A stretch of DNA of 64,000 bases from Nocardioides sp. SLBN-35 (GTDB lineage Bacteria; Actinomycetota; Actinomycetes; Propionibacteriales; Nocardioidaceae): positions 1,426,001-1,490,000 of the forward strand of contig NZ_VFNU01000001.1 of the NCBI RefSeq assembly GCF_006715725.1, read 5' to 3'. The translations under genes and the position numbers were made by a program. The notes under the pieces were generated by a model that was not told where the DNA came from, searched no databases, and was given only the letters and a program-made list of their open reading frames with translations. Positions 25,767-34,051 of the stretch are shown here, piece by piece (position 1 is the stretch's first letter; every line of letters begins with the position of its first letter).

Positions 25767-26579
25767 ATGACCGAGACCACGCACCACTGCAACGGCATCA
25801 CTCTCGTCGCCGAGACCTTCGGCGACCCGGCCGACCCGGCCGTCCTGCTCGTCCACGGCGCCTGCGCCTCGATGCTGTGGTGGGAGGACGCGCTGTGCCG
25901 GCGGATCGCCGCCGCGGGCCGCTACGTCATCCGCTACGACCAGCGAGACACCGGCCGCTCCACCAGCTTCCCCGCCGGCGAGCCCGGCTACGGCCTGCGC
26001 GACCTGGCCGCCGACGCCGTCGCCCTCCTCGACGCCCTCGGCATCGAGCAGGCCCATGTCGTCGGACGCTCGATGTCCGGCGGGGTGGTCCTCGTCCTCG
26101 GCGTCGACCACCCGGACCGGGTCCGCTCGCTGACCCTGGTCAGCACCACCACCGGCGAGCTGCCGATGGGCTCCGCGGACTTCCCGCCGGACCCCGACCC
26201 TGGCGACCCCGCCGCCGTCGTGGCCTACCTCGTCGAGGCGTTCCGCGCGTACGCCGGCGGCTCACCGCACTTCGACGCCGATGCGACCCGGGCCCTCGCC
26301 ACCGCCGACGTCGCCCGCACCCGGGACCTGCGCGCCACCCTGGTCAACCACTTCGCGATGGACTTCGCCGGACCGCGTGGCGGCGGGTGGAGCGACCTGC
26401 GGGTCCCGACCCTCGTCGTCCAGGGCGAGCTCGACCCGGTCTTCCCACCCGCCCACGGCGAGGCCCTGCGCGACGAGATCCCCGGCGCCCGGCTGGTCGT
26501 GCTGCCCGGCTCCGGGCACGACGTCCTCGAGCCCACCTGGGACCGGTTCGTCGCCGAGCTGGTGGAGCACACGTCGTGA
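25767..26579 (+). CDS. Alpha/beta hydrolase
   Basis: 270 residues. LLVHGACASMLWWED is the oxyanion-hole region, the nucleophile elbow is VGRSMSGG (Ser in RSM), the acid is in QGELDPVFP and the His in GSGHDVLEP. It resembles TAP-like and aclacinomycin methylesterase (RdmC)-type hydrolases, which favour DQRDTGRS. Divergent from lysR and coupled to the next gene by overlapping stop and start. Confidence 0.9.
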   Translation: MTETTHHCNGITLVAETFGDPADPAVLLVHGACASMLWWEDALCRRIAAAGRYVIRYDQRDTGRSTSFPAGEPGYGLRDLAADAVALLDALGIEQAHVVGRSMSGGVVLVLGVDHPDRVRSLTLVSTTTGELPMGSADFPPDPDPGDPAAVVAYLVEAFRAYAGGSPHFDADATRALATADVARTRDLRATLVNHFAMDFAGPRGGGWSDLRVPTLVVQGELDPVFPPAHGEALRDEIPGARLVVLPGSGHDVLEPTWDRFVAELVEHTS

Positions 26580-27397
26580 CCGCGCTGCGCTCGGCGGTGT
26601 GGCTGCCGCTCTTCGACGACCTCGCGGACCCGGCGGCCGTCGTACGGCTGGCGGTGGCGGCCGAGGAGCACGGCTGGGACGGCTTCTTCGTCTGGGACCA
26701 CGTGCGCTGGCAGGAGCCGGTGCAAGCGGTCGCCGACCCGTGGACGACGCTGGCCGCCGTCGCCGCGGCGACCACCAGGCTGCGGCTCGGCCCGATGGTC
26801 ACCCCGCTCTCGCGACGCCGGCCGCAGGTCGTGGCGCGGCAGACCGCCACCCTCGACCGGCTCAGCGGCGGCCGGCTGGTCCTCGGCGCCGGCCTCGGGA
26901 GCGACCGGTTCGGCGAGGAGTTCTCGCGCTTCGGGGAGGAGGCCGACGACCGCCGCCGCGCCGTCCTGCTCGACGACGCGCTCGGCGTCCTGCGGCAGGC
27001 GTGGAGCGGGGAGGAGGTCCACCACCACGGCCCGGGCGGCACCATCGACGGTGTCCGGTTCCTCCCGCGGCCGGTCCACGGCACGGTCCCGGTCTGGACG
27101 GCCGGCTTCCCCGGCAACAGGCGCCCGCTGGTCCGCGCCGCGCGCCACGACGGGTTCGTCCCGGTCAACCTCGAGCACCCCGACCAGCTCGCTGGTGCCG
27201 TCGACCGGATCCGGGAGCTGCGGACCGAGGCCGGCACCGTCGCGGCGCCGTACGACGTCGCGGTGGCGCTGCCCGCCTCGGCCGACCTGGCCGCCTTCGA
27301 GGCGGCCGGCGCGACCTGGTGGCTGGCCGACGCCGACCCGCACGGCAACACCGTCGACGCGGTCCTCGGGGTGATCCGCGACGGACCGTTCCGATGA
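26576..27397 (+). CDS. Luciferase-like (LLM class) flavin-dependent monooxygenase
   Basis: 273 residues from the GTG at 26576, overlapping the hydrolase stop by four bases. AAEEHGWDGFFVWDHVRWQEPV, TRLRLGPMVTPLSRRRPQVVARQTATLDRLSGGRLVLGAGLG is the classic core of bacterial-luciferase-like FMN or F420 enzymes. It could be FMN-dependent or an F420-dependent dehydrogenase; the sequence does not decide. Pairing with a hydrolase under LysR control suggests a small catabolic unit. Confidence 0.9.
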   Translation: MTALRSAVWLPLFDDLADPAAVVRLAVAAEEHGWDGFFVWDHVRWQEPVQAVADPWTTLAAVAAATTRLRLGPMVTPLSRRRPQVVARQTATLDRLSGGRLVLGAGLGSDRFGEEFSRFGEEADDRRRAVLLDDALGVLRQAWSGEEVHHHGPGGTIDGVRFLPRPVHGTVPVWTAGFPGNRRPLVRAARHDGFVPVNLEHPDQLAGAVDRIRELRTEAGTVAAPYDVAVALPASADLAAFEAAGATWWLADADPHGNTVDAVLGVIRDGPFR

Positions 27398-27457
27398 CCG
27401 CGGGCGAGCTGTGGAGGGGCGCGCGGGAACGTCGGCCCCACCCTCTAGGGTTCTCCG

Positions 27458-29455
27458 GTGACCACCACCGCTGCCGACCGGACCTCGCCGGTCCGCGACC
27501 TGCTCGCGACGGCGGTGGCCGCGCTCGGCGGCCAGGAGCGTGAGGGCCAGGTCGCCATGGCCGAGGCCGTCGCCGACGCGTTCGCCGACAGGGAGCACCT
27601 CCTCGTCCAGGCCGGCACCGGCACCGGCAAGTCCCTCGGCTACCTCGTCCCCGCTCTTCTCCACGACCAGCGGGTCGTGATCGCGACCGCCACCCTCGCG
27701 CTGCAGCACCAGCTCGTCGAGCGCGACCTGCCGCGCCTGGTGAAGGCCGTCGGCACGGTTCCGGGCGTCGACGCGTCGTACGCCGTGCTCAAGGGGCGCT
27801 CCAACTACGCCTGCCTGCACCGCGTGCGCGAGGGCGCGCCCGACGACCAGGGCCAGCTGATCCAGGCCGAGGACGCCATGGGCGCGATGGGCCGCAAGGT
27901 CCTCGAGCTGCGCGAGTGGGCCGAGAAGGCCGCCGAGGACCGCAAGACCGGGGAGCGCGACGACGCGCCGCGCCACACGGACAAGGAGTGGCGCCAGGTC
28001 AGCGTCTCCGCGCGTGAGTGCGTCGGCGCCGCCAAGTGCCCGTTCGGCGAGGAGTGCTTCGCCGAGCGCGCCAAGGAGAAGGCGCAGAAGTCGCACCTCA
28101 TCGTCACCAACCACTCGCTGCTCGCCATCGACGCCGTCGAGGGGATCCCGATGATCCCGGACTACGACGCCGTCGTGATCGACGAGGCCCACGAGCTCGC
28201 CGCGCGGGTCACCCAGGCCGCCACCGACGAGCTGTGGGCCGCCGAGGTCGAGCGGGCGGCGCGGCGCAGCATCCGCCACGTCGAGGGGGAGGAGGCCGAG
28301 GACCTCGCCGACGCCGCCGATGCGCTGCGCGCCGCGGTCACCGACGCCCCTGCCGGTCGCTTCGAGCAGGTCCCCGAGGCGCTCGCCGACGCGCTGGTGC
28401 TGGTCCGCGACGCCGCCCGCGCCTGCGTGGGCGCCTTCCCGAAGGCGGAGTCCGGCAGTGAGCCCGACGCCGCGATGACCCAGGCCAAGGGCATGGTCCA
28501 GGAAGTCCTCACGACCGCCGAGCGGATGGCCGCCAACTCCGAGGCCGACGTGCTGTGGCGCACCGAGGGCACCGACCGGATCCCGCCGATCCTCTGCATC
28601 GCGCCGCTCCAGGTCTGGGCCCAGATGCGCGACAAGCTGCTCTCCGACAACACCGTCGTGCTCACCTCGGCGACCCTCATGCTCGGCGGCGACTTCGCGA
28701 CGGTCGCCGGCTCGGTCGGCCTCAAGCCGTCCGAGCGGGTCGCGCCCGAGGCGCCGCGCCAGGAGTGGCCCGACGACGCCCAGCCGTGGCGCGGCCTCGA
28801 CGTCGGCAGCCCGTTCGACTACGCCAAGCAGGGCATCCTGTACGTCGCCCGCCACCTGCCCCCGCCCGGCCGCGACGGCCTCGGGCCGGCCCAGCTCGAC
28901 GAGATCACCGAGCTCGTCGACCAGGCCGACGGCCGCACCCTCGGGCTGTTCTCCAGCCGCCGGGCCGCGGAGGCCGCTGCCGAGCACGTCCGCAAGGCGC
29001 TCCCGCACCTGACCACCCTCGCCCAGGGAGAGGCACAGCTGCCCGAGCTGGCCCGCCAGTTCCTGGAGGACCCGCACACCTGCCTGTTCGGCACCCTCGG
29101 CCTGTGGCAGGGCCTCGACGTCCCCGGCGACACCTGCCAGCTGGTGATCATCGACCGGATCCCGTTCCCGCGGCCCGACGACCCGCTGATGAGCGCGCGG
29201 CAGAAGGCCGCCGACCAGGCGGGCGGCAACGGCTTCATGCAGGTCGCCGCGACCCACGCCGCGCTGCTGCTCGCGCAGGGCGCCGGGCGCCTGATCCGCA
29301 CGACGAGCGACCGTGGCGTGGTCGCCGTACTCGATCCGCGGCTGGCGACCGCCCGCTACGGCTCGTTCCTCAAGGCCAGCCTGCCCCCGATGTGGCCCAC
29401 GAACGACCCGAAGGTCGTGCGCCAGGCCCTGGGCCGCCTCAGCGGCCGGGCCTGA
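27458..29455 (+). CDS. dinG: ATP-dependent helicase, DinG/XPD family
   Basis: 665 residues from a GTG. Walker A is AGTGTGKS (52-59), the DEAH box is 242-245, and the four cysteines of the iron-sulphur cluster are C119, C188, C194 and C200, as in DinG and XPD. C-terminal helicase motifs include GLWQGLDVPGD and QGAGRLIR. DinG unwinds 5'-3' and resolves R-loops and forked DNA. No LexA box is visible in front of it, unlike E. coli dinG. Confidence 0.93.
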   Translation: MTTTAADRTSPVRDLLATAVAALGGQEREGQVAMAEAVADAFADREHLLVQAGTGTGKSLGYLVPALLHDQRVVIATATLALQHQLVERDLPRLVKAVGTVPGVDASYAVLKGRSNYACLHRVREGAPDDQGQLIQAEDAMGAMGRKVLELREWAEKAAEDRKTGERDDAPRHTDKEWRQVSVSARECVGAAKCPFGEECFAERAKEKAQKSHLIVTNHSLLAIDAVEGIPMIPDYDAVVIDEAHELAARVTQAATDELWAAEVERAARRSIRHVEGEEAEDLADAADALRAAVTDAPAGRFEQVPEALADALVLVRDAARACVGAFPKAESGSEPDAAMTQAKGMVQEVLTTAERMAANSEADVLWRTEGTDRIPPILCIAPLQVWAQMRDKLLSDNTVVLTSATLMLGGDFATVAGSVGLKPSERVAPEAPRQEWPDDAQPWRGLDVGSPFDYAKQGILYVARHLPPPGRDGLGPAQLDEITELVDQADGRTLGLFSSRRAAEAAAEHVRKALPHLTTLAQGEAQLPELARQFLEDPHTCLFGTLGLWQGLDVPGDTCQLVIIDRIPFPRPDDPLMSARQKAADQAGGNGFMQVAATHAALLLAQGAGRLIRTTSDRGVVAVLDPRLATARYGSFLKASLPPMWPTNDPKVVRQALGRLSGRA

Positions 29456-29484
29456 CCCACAACCTTCGTGGTGTCAGCGGGGCG

Positions 29485-31050
29485 TCAGCGCGCGGTGGCG
29501 CTGACCTTCGCCGTCGCGTCCTTCTTGCCGGCGTTGGCGAAGGTGATCTCGATCCACTGCACCTTCTTGCCGAACTCGTAGCGCTTGGTCTTGTCGCCCT
29601 TGCGGTTGATCTTGACCATCTTGGTGAGCGGCGCCTGGCCCTTCTTCTTGATCGTGACCAGGACGTAGCCGCCCTTCTTGCGCTTGGGGCCGTCCACGTG
29701 GACGCGCAGGTGGGCCTTGCCGCGGAACTTCGACTTGAAGCGGATGGTCCGCGAGGCGAGGTGCCGCAGCTCGACCGAGTCGGAGACCGAGCGCCGCGAG
29801 CCGGACAGCTTCACGCCGCGCCACAGCCTGGCCCGCGGGTAGGCCCCACCCTCGGCGTAGTTCAGCGCCGGGCGGCGGTTGGCCGCCGTGAACCAGCCGA
29901 ACTGGGTGCGCAGGTCGGTGCCGCGCGCCGCTAGTGCGGCGTTGATCGCCTGCCGCGAGTTGGCCGGGCCGGCCGCCAGGTCCCAGATGTCGCGCACGAT
30001 GGTCGGCATGCCGCCGGGGCCGTTGACGGCCGGGAAGTGCTCGCTGAGGTACTTGAAGAAGATCCACGCGCCGTAGGGAGCCAGGCCCTTGCGGTGGTCC
30101 AGCGGCTGTGCCGGCTGACCCAGGGGACCGCCCTTGAGGTACTGCAGGTTGTCGTTGATCGCCGGGTAGACCTCGTCCTCGGCCCAGGTCGCGGTCGCCT
30201 CGAGCAGCCAGGTGTCCTCGTTGACGTCATAGGCGAACTGGACGGCGTGGAAGTACTCGTGCGCCGCGGTCACCTGCAGGTTGCCGAGGGGGCCGGGCAC
30301 CGGGCCGAACTCGGCGTAGTCGTTGTCGAGGACGCAGTACGCGGCCGCCGTCACGTGGCCCCCGACCCGCTGGTCGGTCGTGCAGTAGCCGTAGAGGCCG
30401 CGCTTGCCGAGGTCGGCGAGGTAGACGTCGAACTCGTTGCCGTCGCTGACCGGCGTGCGGTAGCCCGAGGCGACGTAGCGGCTCGCGACGTTCTTCATCA
30501 CGTTGAGCACGGCCGCGGGGTAGTTGGGCGCGGGGGCGTCCGAGCCCGTGCTCGGCGAGTAGGCGCCCTGGACGTAGTGGACGCAGATGCCGCTGCCGCA
30601 GGTCGGCGCCGCCTCGGGCGCGGTGTAGCAGGGCAGCCCCGAGCCGTTGGTGCACTCGATGCCGCCGGAGCCCGGCGGCGGCCGGTAGCCGGTGCCGGGG
30701 CGGGCGAGCAGCCGCGCGGCGTCGTCCTGCAGGCTCGTCGGCAGGTCGTCGCGGGTGAGCGCGAGGTCGCGCAGCGCCATGGTCAGGTCGGCGCCGGTCG
30801 TGGCGTCGGTCGGCGCGGCGTTCGGGGCGGCCTCGACGATGTCCTGCACCGTCTCGAGCGCCTGCTCCGCGGTCGCTTGGGCGACGTCGTCGTCGATGTC
30901 GACCGGGACGGCGGCGCCCGGCGCAGCCGGATCAGCGGCCGGATCGGTGTCGTCCGCCCGTGCGGTGCCGCCGAGGACGGACACGGTGAGCAGGGCTGCG
31001 AGCAGCGCGGACAGCAGCCCGAGGAAGGGGAAGTGGCTGCGACGAGACAT
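29485..31050 (-). CDS. Secreted zinc metalloprotease-like protein
   Basis: 521 residues from MSRRSHFPFLG, with a signal peptide to about residue 33 (.. GGTARA). The catalytic motif HEYFHAVQFAYD (HExxH) is followed by EATATWAEDEVYP, whose Glu is likely the third ligand, as in gluzincins. It resembles the MXAN_6640 family of putative metalloproteases. Several cysteines (GIECTNGSGLPCY, TCGSGICVHY) could form disulphides. The last 150 residues form a Lys-rich beta domain. It lies downstream of and converges with dinG. Confidence 0.85.
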   Translation of the reverse strand: MSRRSHFPFLGLLSALLAALLTVSVLGGTARADDTDPAADPAAPGAAVPVDIDDDVAQATAEQALETVQDIVEAAPNAAPTDATTGADLTMALRDLALTRDDLPTSLQDDAARLLARPGTGYRPPPGSGGIECTNGSGLPCYTAPEAAPTCGSGICVHYVQGAYSPSTGSDAPAPNYPAAVLNVMKNVASRYVASGYRTPVSDGNEFDVYLADLGKRGLYGYCTTDQRVGGHVTAAAYCVLDNDYAEFGPVPGPLGNLQVTAAHEYFHAVQFAYDVNEDTWLLEATATWAEDEVYPAINDNLQYLKGGPLGQPAQPLDHRKGLAPYGAWIFFKYLSEHFPAVNGPGGMPTIVRDIWDLAAGPANSRQAINAALAARGTDLRTQFGWFTAANRRPALNYAEGGAYPRARLWRGVKLSGSRRSVSDSVELRHLASRTIRFKSKFRGKAHLRVHVDGPKRKKGGYVLVTIKKKGQAPLTKMVKINRKGDKTKRYEFGKKVQWIEITFANAGKKDATAKVSATAR

Positions 31051-31117
31051 CAGGACCGGCCTTCGGAGATGGCGACAGGACATGCAGACCCTATGTCACC
31101 GCCCGGTCAGGCAAACC

Positions 31118-31867
31118 TCACACCCGCCGGAGAACCGCCGTCACCTTGCCGAGGATGGTCGCGTTGGTGCCGTCGATCGGCTCGAACGCGGGGTTGTGGG
31201 GGAGCAGCCAGACCTGGCCGCCCTTGCGCTGGAACGTCTTGACCGTGGCCTCGCCGTCGATCATGGCCGCCACGATCTCGCCGTTCTCAGCGGTGGGCTG
31301 CTGGCGGATCACGACGTAGTCGCCGTCGCAGATCGCGGCCTCGATCATCGACTCGCCGCTGACCTCGAGCAGGAACAGCTGTCCGTCGCCGACGAGCTGA
31401 CGAGGCAGCGGGAAGACGTCCTCGACCCGCTCCTCGGCGAGGATCGGGCCACCGGCCGCGATCCGGCCCACGACCGGGACGTTGGCCGGCACCGGCGCGG
31501 CGTCGCCGATCCCGGTCTCGTCGTACGTCGTCTCCTCGGCGGTGCCCATCGCGCGTCGCGCCGCCATCACCTCGGGCAGGAACACCTCGAGGGCGCGGGG
31601 CCGGTTGGGGTCGCGCTTCAGGAAGCCCTTCTCCTCCAGGGTGCGCAGCTGGTGGGCGACGCTGGAGGTGCTGGTGAGGCCGACCGCCTGGCCGATCTCG
31701 CGCATGCTCGGCGGGTAGCCGCGCTTCTCGATGCTGTCCTTGATGTGGGCCAGGACCCGCTGCTGGCGCGGGGTCAGCCCGGTCGCGTCGGCCGGTCCGT
31801 CGGGCAGCTCGGTGACGCTGCTCGCCTTGCCGTCGCCCTTGCGCTGGGTGCCCTTGCGCTCAGCCAT
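31118..31867 (-). CDS. lexA: SOS repressor LexA
   Basis: 249 residues. The N-terminal winged helix ([12 protein letters not shown] .. [23 protein letters not shown]) binds SOS boxes. The self-cleavage site is A138-G139 in GRIAAGGP, with catalytic S173 (GESM) and K210 (ATVK). The 30-residue N-terminal extension is usual in actinobacteria. It is divergent from a LysM protein, with five LexA-like boxes between them, so it is autoregulated. Confidence 0.98.
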   Translation of the reverse strand: MAERKGTQRKGDGKASSVTELPDGPADATGLTPRQQRVLAHIKDSIEKRGYPPSMREIGQAVGLTSTSSVAHQLRTLEEKGFLKRDPNRPRALEVFLPEVMAARRAMGTAEETTYDETGIGDAAPVPANVPVVGRIAAGGPILAEERVEDVFPLPRQLVGDGQLFLLEVSGESMIEAAICDGDYVVIRQQPTAENGEIVAAMIDGEATVKTFQRKGGQVWLLPHNPAFEPIDGTNATILGKVTAVLRRV

Positions 31868-31951
31868 GGTCGCCCTCCAGATCAGATCGCGTGGTGTGGT
31901 CCGGATCGACCGGGCCCGTGTGACGACGCTAACCGAATCCGGCCCCCGGTT

Positions 31952-31967
31952 TCAAACATCTGTTCGA
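31952..31967. promoter_or_regulatory. LexA box 1
   Basis: TCAAACATCTGTTCGA matches the actinobacterial SOS box TCGAAC-N4-GTTCGA with one mismatch. It is nearest to lexA, 85 bases upstream of its start, so it suits autoregulation. Confidence 0.85.
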
Positions 31968-31989
31968 ACCGCGTGTCGCGACACGCCGG

Positions 31990-32005
31990 TCGAACGAACT
32001 TTCGA
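31990..32005. promoter_or_regulatory. LexA box 2
   Basis: TCGAACGAACTTTCGA, one mismatch to the SOS box consensus. It lies in the centre of the lexA-LysM intergenic region. Confidence 0.85.
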
Positions 32006-32021
32006 ACGGTGCTGGAAATCT

Positions 32022-32037
32022 TCGAACACCTGATCTA
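32022..32037. promoter_or_regulatory. LexA box 3 (weaker)
   Basis: TCGAACACCTGATCTA has a perfect left half and two mismatches in the right half. It starts exactly 32 bases after box 2. Confidence 0.6.
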
Positions 32038-32040
32038 ATC

Positions 32041-32056
32041 TCGTACACATGTTCGA
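32041..32056. promoter_or_regulatory. LexA box 4
   Basis: TCGTACACATGTTCGA, one mismatch to the SOS box consensus. It directly abuts box 5 and is closest to the LysM gene together with it. Confidence 0.85.
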
Positions 32057-32072
32057 TCGAACGCCTGATCGA
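32057..32072. promoter_or_regulatory. LexA box 5
   Basis: TCGAACGCCTGATCGA, one mismatch to the SOS box consensus. It is head-to-tail with box 4 without a spacer, 63 bases before the LysM start. Confidence 0.85.
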
Positions 32073-32135
32073 ACACCTTCCGTCGGACCCCCTCGATACA
32101 ACTGGGGCCGTCCACTTCCCCCGGAGGTCAATCCC

Positions 32136-32549
32136 ATGAGCACCATCACCCTTGCGCCGCGTGTCGCCCCGGCTCGCGCCACCACGCGTCCCGCCCCCCG
32201 TCCGGCCACCCGTCCGGCCACCCGTCCGGCCACCCGTCCGGCCGCCCGCGGCCAGGTCCGGTTGACCCGACGCGGCCGCGCGGTCGTCTTCCTGCTTGCC
32301 CTGACCGCCGTCGTCCTCGCGGCGGTCTGGCTGGCCGCCGGCTCGGCCGCAACCCGCCAGGACGGCGGCGCGCCGCAGGTCGAGCTCGTGACCGTCGGCC
32401 CCGGCGACACCCTGTGGGACATCGCCAGCGACGCCGCCGCGACCTCGGGCGACGACGTGCGCGACATGATGGAGACCATCCAGCAGCTCAACACGCTCGA
32501 CGGCAGCATGGTCTACGTCGGCCAGGAGCTGCGCGTGCCGACGCACTAG
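32136..32549 (+). CDS. LysM membrane protein, probable SOS cell-division inhibitor
   Basis: 137 residues from the ATG at 32136, preceded by CCGGAGGTCA; an upstream ATG in frame would lie inside LexA boxes. An Ala/Pro/Arg/Thr-rich cytoplasmic N-terminus (with RPAT repeats at 22-37) leads to one transmembrane helix (about 51-69) and a C-terminal LysM domain (VGPGDTLWDIASD .. VYVGQELRVP). It has the position and architecture of mycobacterial Rv2719c (ChiZ) and resembles corynebacterial DivS in position: divergent from lexA, before nrdR. Those proteins block division during SOS. The function is inferred from synteny. Confidence 0.85.
   Translation: MSTITLAPRVAPARATTRPAPRPATRPATRPATRPAARGQVRLTRRGRAVVFLLALTAVVLAAVWLAAGSAATRQDGGAPQVELVTVGPGDTLWDIASDAAATSGDDVRDMMETIQQLNTLDGSMVYVGQELRVPTH
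32199..32246 (+). repeat. Four 12-bp tandem repeats inside the LysM gene
   Basis: Unit CGTCCGGCCACC, three exact copies and one variant, in frame and coding for RPAT RPAT RPAT RPAA. Copy number may vary between strains by slippage. Confidence 0.9.
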
Positions 32550-32619
32550 TCGCACCACCAGACTTCTTCGCTGCCTCGACCCCAGCGGAGATGGGGCCTG
32601 TATTGGCCTGGGGAATGAG

Positions 32620-32654
32620 AAGGGCGGGATCCGACCGAACCGGATCCCGCCCTT
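32620..32654. terminator. Two-way terminator hairpin
   Basis: AAGGGCGGGATCCG and its exact complement form a 14-base stem with a 7-base loop (32634-32640). It stands between the converging LysM and 32677 genes. Confidence 0.85.
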
Positions 32655-32676
32655 CGCGCGTGCGTGGGTCGCGCGC

Positions 32677-33018
32677 TCAGCGAGCCGCGCGCTTGCCGCC
32701 CTTGGGCGTGGCGGGGTCGCGCTTGGGGCGCGGCTCGTGGTGGTGCGAGCTCATGCCGAGGGCGCGCGAGAGGCGGATGGCCAGCATGAAGGTGAGGAAC
32801 AGGCAGAGCATGGCGCCCAGCGAGGCCACGGCCATGAACGCCCACGCGCTGGCCTTGCCGTCGTGGCGCGCGGTGGCGCCGAAGTCGATGGCGGCGACCA
32901 CGAGGTACCCCCAGGCCACGATCGAGACGGTGCCGCCGGCAGCGATCAGCAGCAGGGCGGGACGGAACTTCGCCTTCGCCCGATCGCCAGCCCGCTTGCC
33001 ACCCGTCACGGCGGTCAT
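32677..33018 (-). CDS. Small membrane protein, unknown function
   Basis: 113 residues from MTAVTGGKRAGDRAKAKF. Two or three hydrophobic segments (about 20-44 and 58-80) and a basic, His- and Pro-rich C-terminal tail (SSHHHEPRPKRDP..GGKRAAR). No family is recognised. A longer frame upstream lacks a ribosome site. It is divergent from nrdR across a 377-bp gap. Confidence 0.7.
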   Translation of the reverse strand: MTAVTGGKRAGDRAKAKFRPALLLIAAGGTVSIVAWGYLVVAAIDFGATARHDGKASAWAFMAVASLGAMLCLFLTFMLAIRLSRALGMSSHHHEPRPKRDPATPKGGKRAAR

Positions 33019-33234
33019 TCTTGCTGATGGGTGGGTGGAATGCTCAGCCAACGCGCCCTCCACCGCTTCCGGGAGGTCCCGGCGGGCGGTCGGGCGGCCG
33101 CGAAACGCCGGTCCGGAGGTCCTCGTCCGGAGGCCTTTGTGGGCGGTGACCTGCGCAAACGTCGTCCGGGTCGACCCGCTCGCGAACTCGCGGCGACCCG
33201 CGCTTGCATCGCTGGTGGCCGAGGCGTACGGTTA

Positions 33235-33250
33235 CCACTACATCTAGTAG
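33235..33250. promoter_or_regulatory. nrdR: NrdR box 1
   Basis: CCACTACATCTAGTAG resembles the NrdR box consensus ACACTATATCTAGTGT (12 of 16). Its core ACATCTAG recurs exactly 31 bases later, the usual spacing of NrdR box pairs. Confidence 0.8.
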
Positions 33251-33265
33251 TTACAACGATGTAGT

Positions 33266-33281
33266 TCTCCACATCTAGTCC
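33266..33281. promoter_or_regulatory. nrdR: NrdR box 2
   Basis: TCTCCACATCTAGTCC shares the ACATCTAG core with box 1 and is about 31 bases from it, three helical turns, as expected for cooperative NrdR binding. It is the weaker of the two. Confidence 0.7.
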
Positions 33282-33367
33282 ACAGGGCGACCCATCGTCA
33301 CCCACAGGACCGGAGCGGAAACGCACAGTTCGCCCCACCTTTTCCACAGGCGGGGGAGTTGTCCACA
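33276..33367. promoter_or_regulatory. DnaA-box-like cluster before nrdR
   Basis: TAGTCCACA (33276-33284), TTTTCCACA (33340-33348) and TTGTCCACA (33359-33367) lie on the same strand; the last equals the actinobacterial DnaA box. Weaker CCCACA copies lie between. Binding by DnaA could tie dNTP synthesis to replication initiation. Confidence 0.5.
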
Positions 33368-33395
33368 GCTCGTAGCCTCGGGAGGAGGGGGACCC

Positions 33396-33887
33396 ATGCA
33401 CTGTCCGTATTGCAAGCACCACGACACCAAGGTCCTCGACTCCCGCGTCTCCGACGACGGCTGCTCGATCCGGCGCCGCCGGGTCTGCCAGTCGCCGAGC
33501 TGTGAGAAGCGGTTCACGACCGTCGAGGCCATGCAGCTGACCGTGCTCAAGCGCTCCGGCGCGACCGAGCCGTTCACCCGCCAGAAGGCCGTCGCCGGCG
33601 TCCGCAAGGCCTGCAAGGGTCGCCCGGTGGACGAGGACGACCTGGCCCGGCTGGGCCAGGAGGTCGAGGACCAGCTCCGGCTGGCCGGCAGTCCGGAGAT
33701 CGCGGCCCACGAGGTGGGCCTGGCGATCCTCCCGCCGCTGCGTCGTCTCGACGAGGTCGCCTATCTCCGCTTCGCCTCCGTCTACCGCGGCTTCGACTCG
33801 GCCGCCGACTTCGAGAACGAGATCTCCCTGATGCGGGCCGAGCGCCAGCTGCAGTCCGAGGGAGCCCGGCCCGTCGCGACGGGCTGA
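33396..33887 (+). CDS. nrdR: Transcriptional repressor NrdR
   Basis: 163 residues. NrdR senses ATP/dATP through an ATP-cone and represses ribonucleotide reductase genes. The N-terminal zinc ribbon uses C3, C6, C31 and C36 (the second pair is CQSPSC, four residues apart instead of the usual two). The ATP-cone runs from about 45 to 135 ([24 protein letters not shown]). [11 protein letters not shown] is conserved. It precedes nrdJ, and NrdR boxes stand upstream. Confidence 0.96.
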   Translation: MHCPYCKHHDTKVLDSRVSDDGCSIRRRRVCQSPSCEKRFTTVEAMQLTVLKRSGATEPFTRQKAVAGVRKACKGRPVDEDDLARLGQEVEDQLRLAGSPEIAAHEVGLAILPPLRRLDEVAYLRFASVYRGFDSAADFENEISLMRAERQLQSEGARPVATG

Positions 33888-33895
33888 CCACAGAC

Positions 33896-33929
33896 GCCCG
33901 GCAGGTAGTGGGGAAGCTGCCTGCCGGGC
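33896..33929 (+). terminator. Hairpin between nrdR and nrdJ
   Basis: GCCCGGCAGGTAG and CTGCCTGCCGGGC pair over 13 bases with one G-U-type mismatch and an 8-base loop, followed by a C/T-rich stretch. It may terminate or attenuate nrdR transcription before nrdJ. Confidence 0.7.
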
Positions 33930-34051
33930 CACCCCCTCCCCTTTCCCCTTCGCACGTCCCGTTGTCCGCAGGAGCCCGCCGCTCCTGCCGCATTGCCGAC
34001 GCCCCCGCTTGACACCCGCACCGCACGCCGACAGAGGAGACCAGGAGAGCC

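Larger units (their letters stand above)
33019..33395. other. Intergenic region upstream of nrdR
   Basis: 377 bases without a gene. The first 215 bases (33019-33234) show no feature I can support. From 33235 it contains two NrdR boxes and three DnaA-box-like sequences, listed separately. GGGAGGAGGGGG at 33380-33391 is the ribosome binding site of nrdR. Confidence 0.7.

Noticed and set aside
33888..34051. Possible cobalamin riboswitch before nrdJ
   Set aside because: I found no convincing B12-box and the 160-bp space is short for one; NrdR control is better supported.
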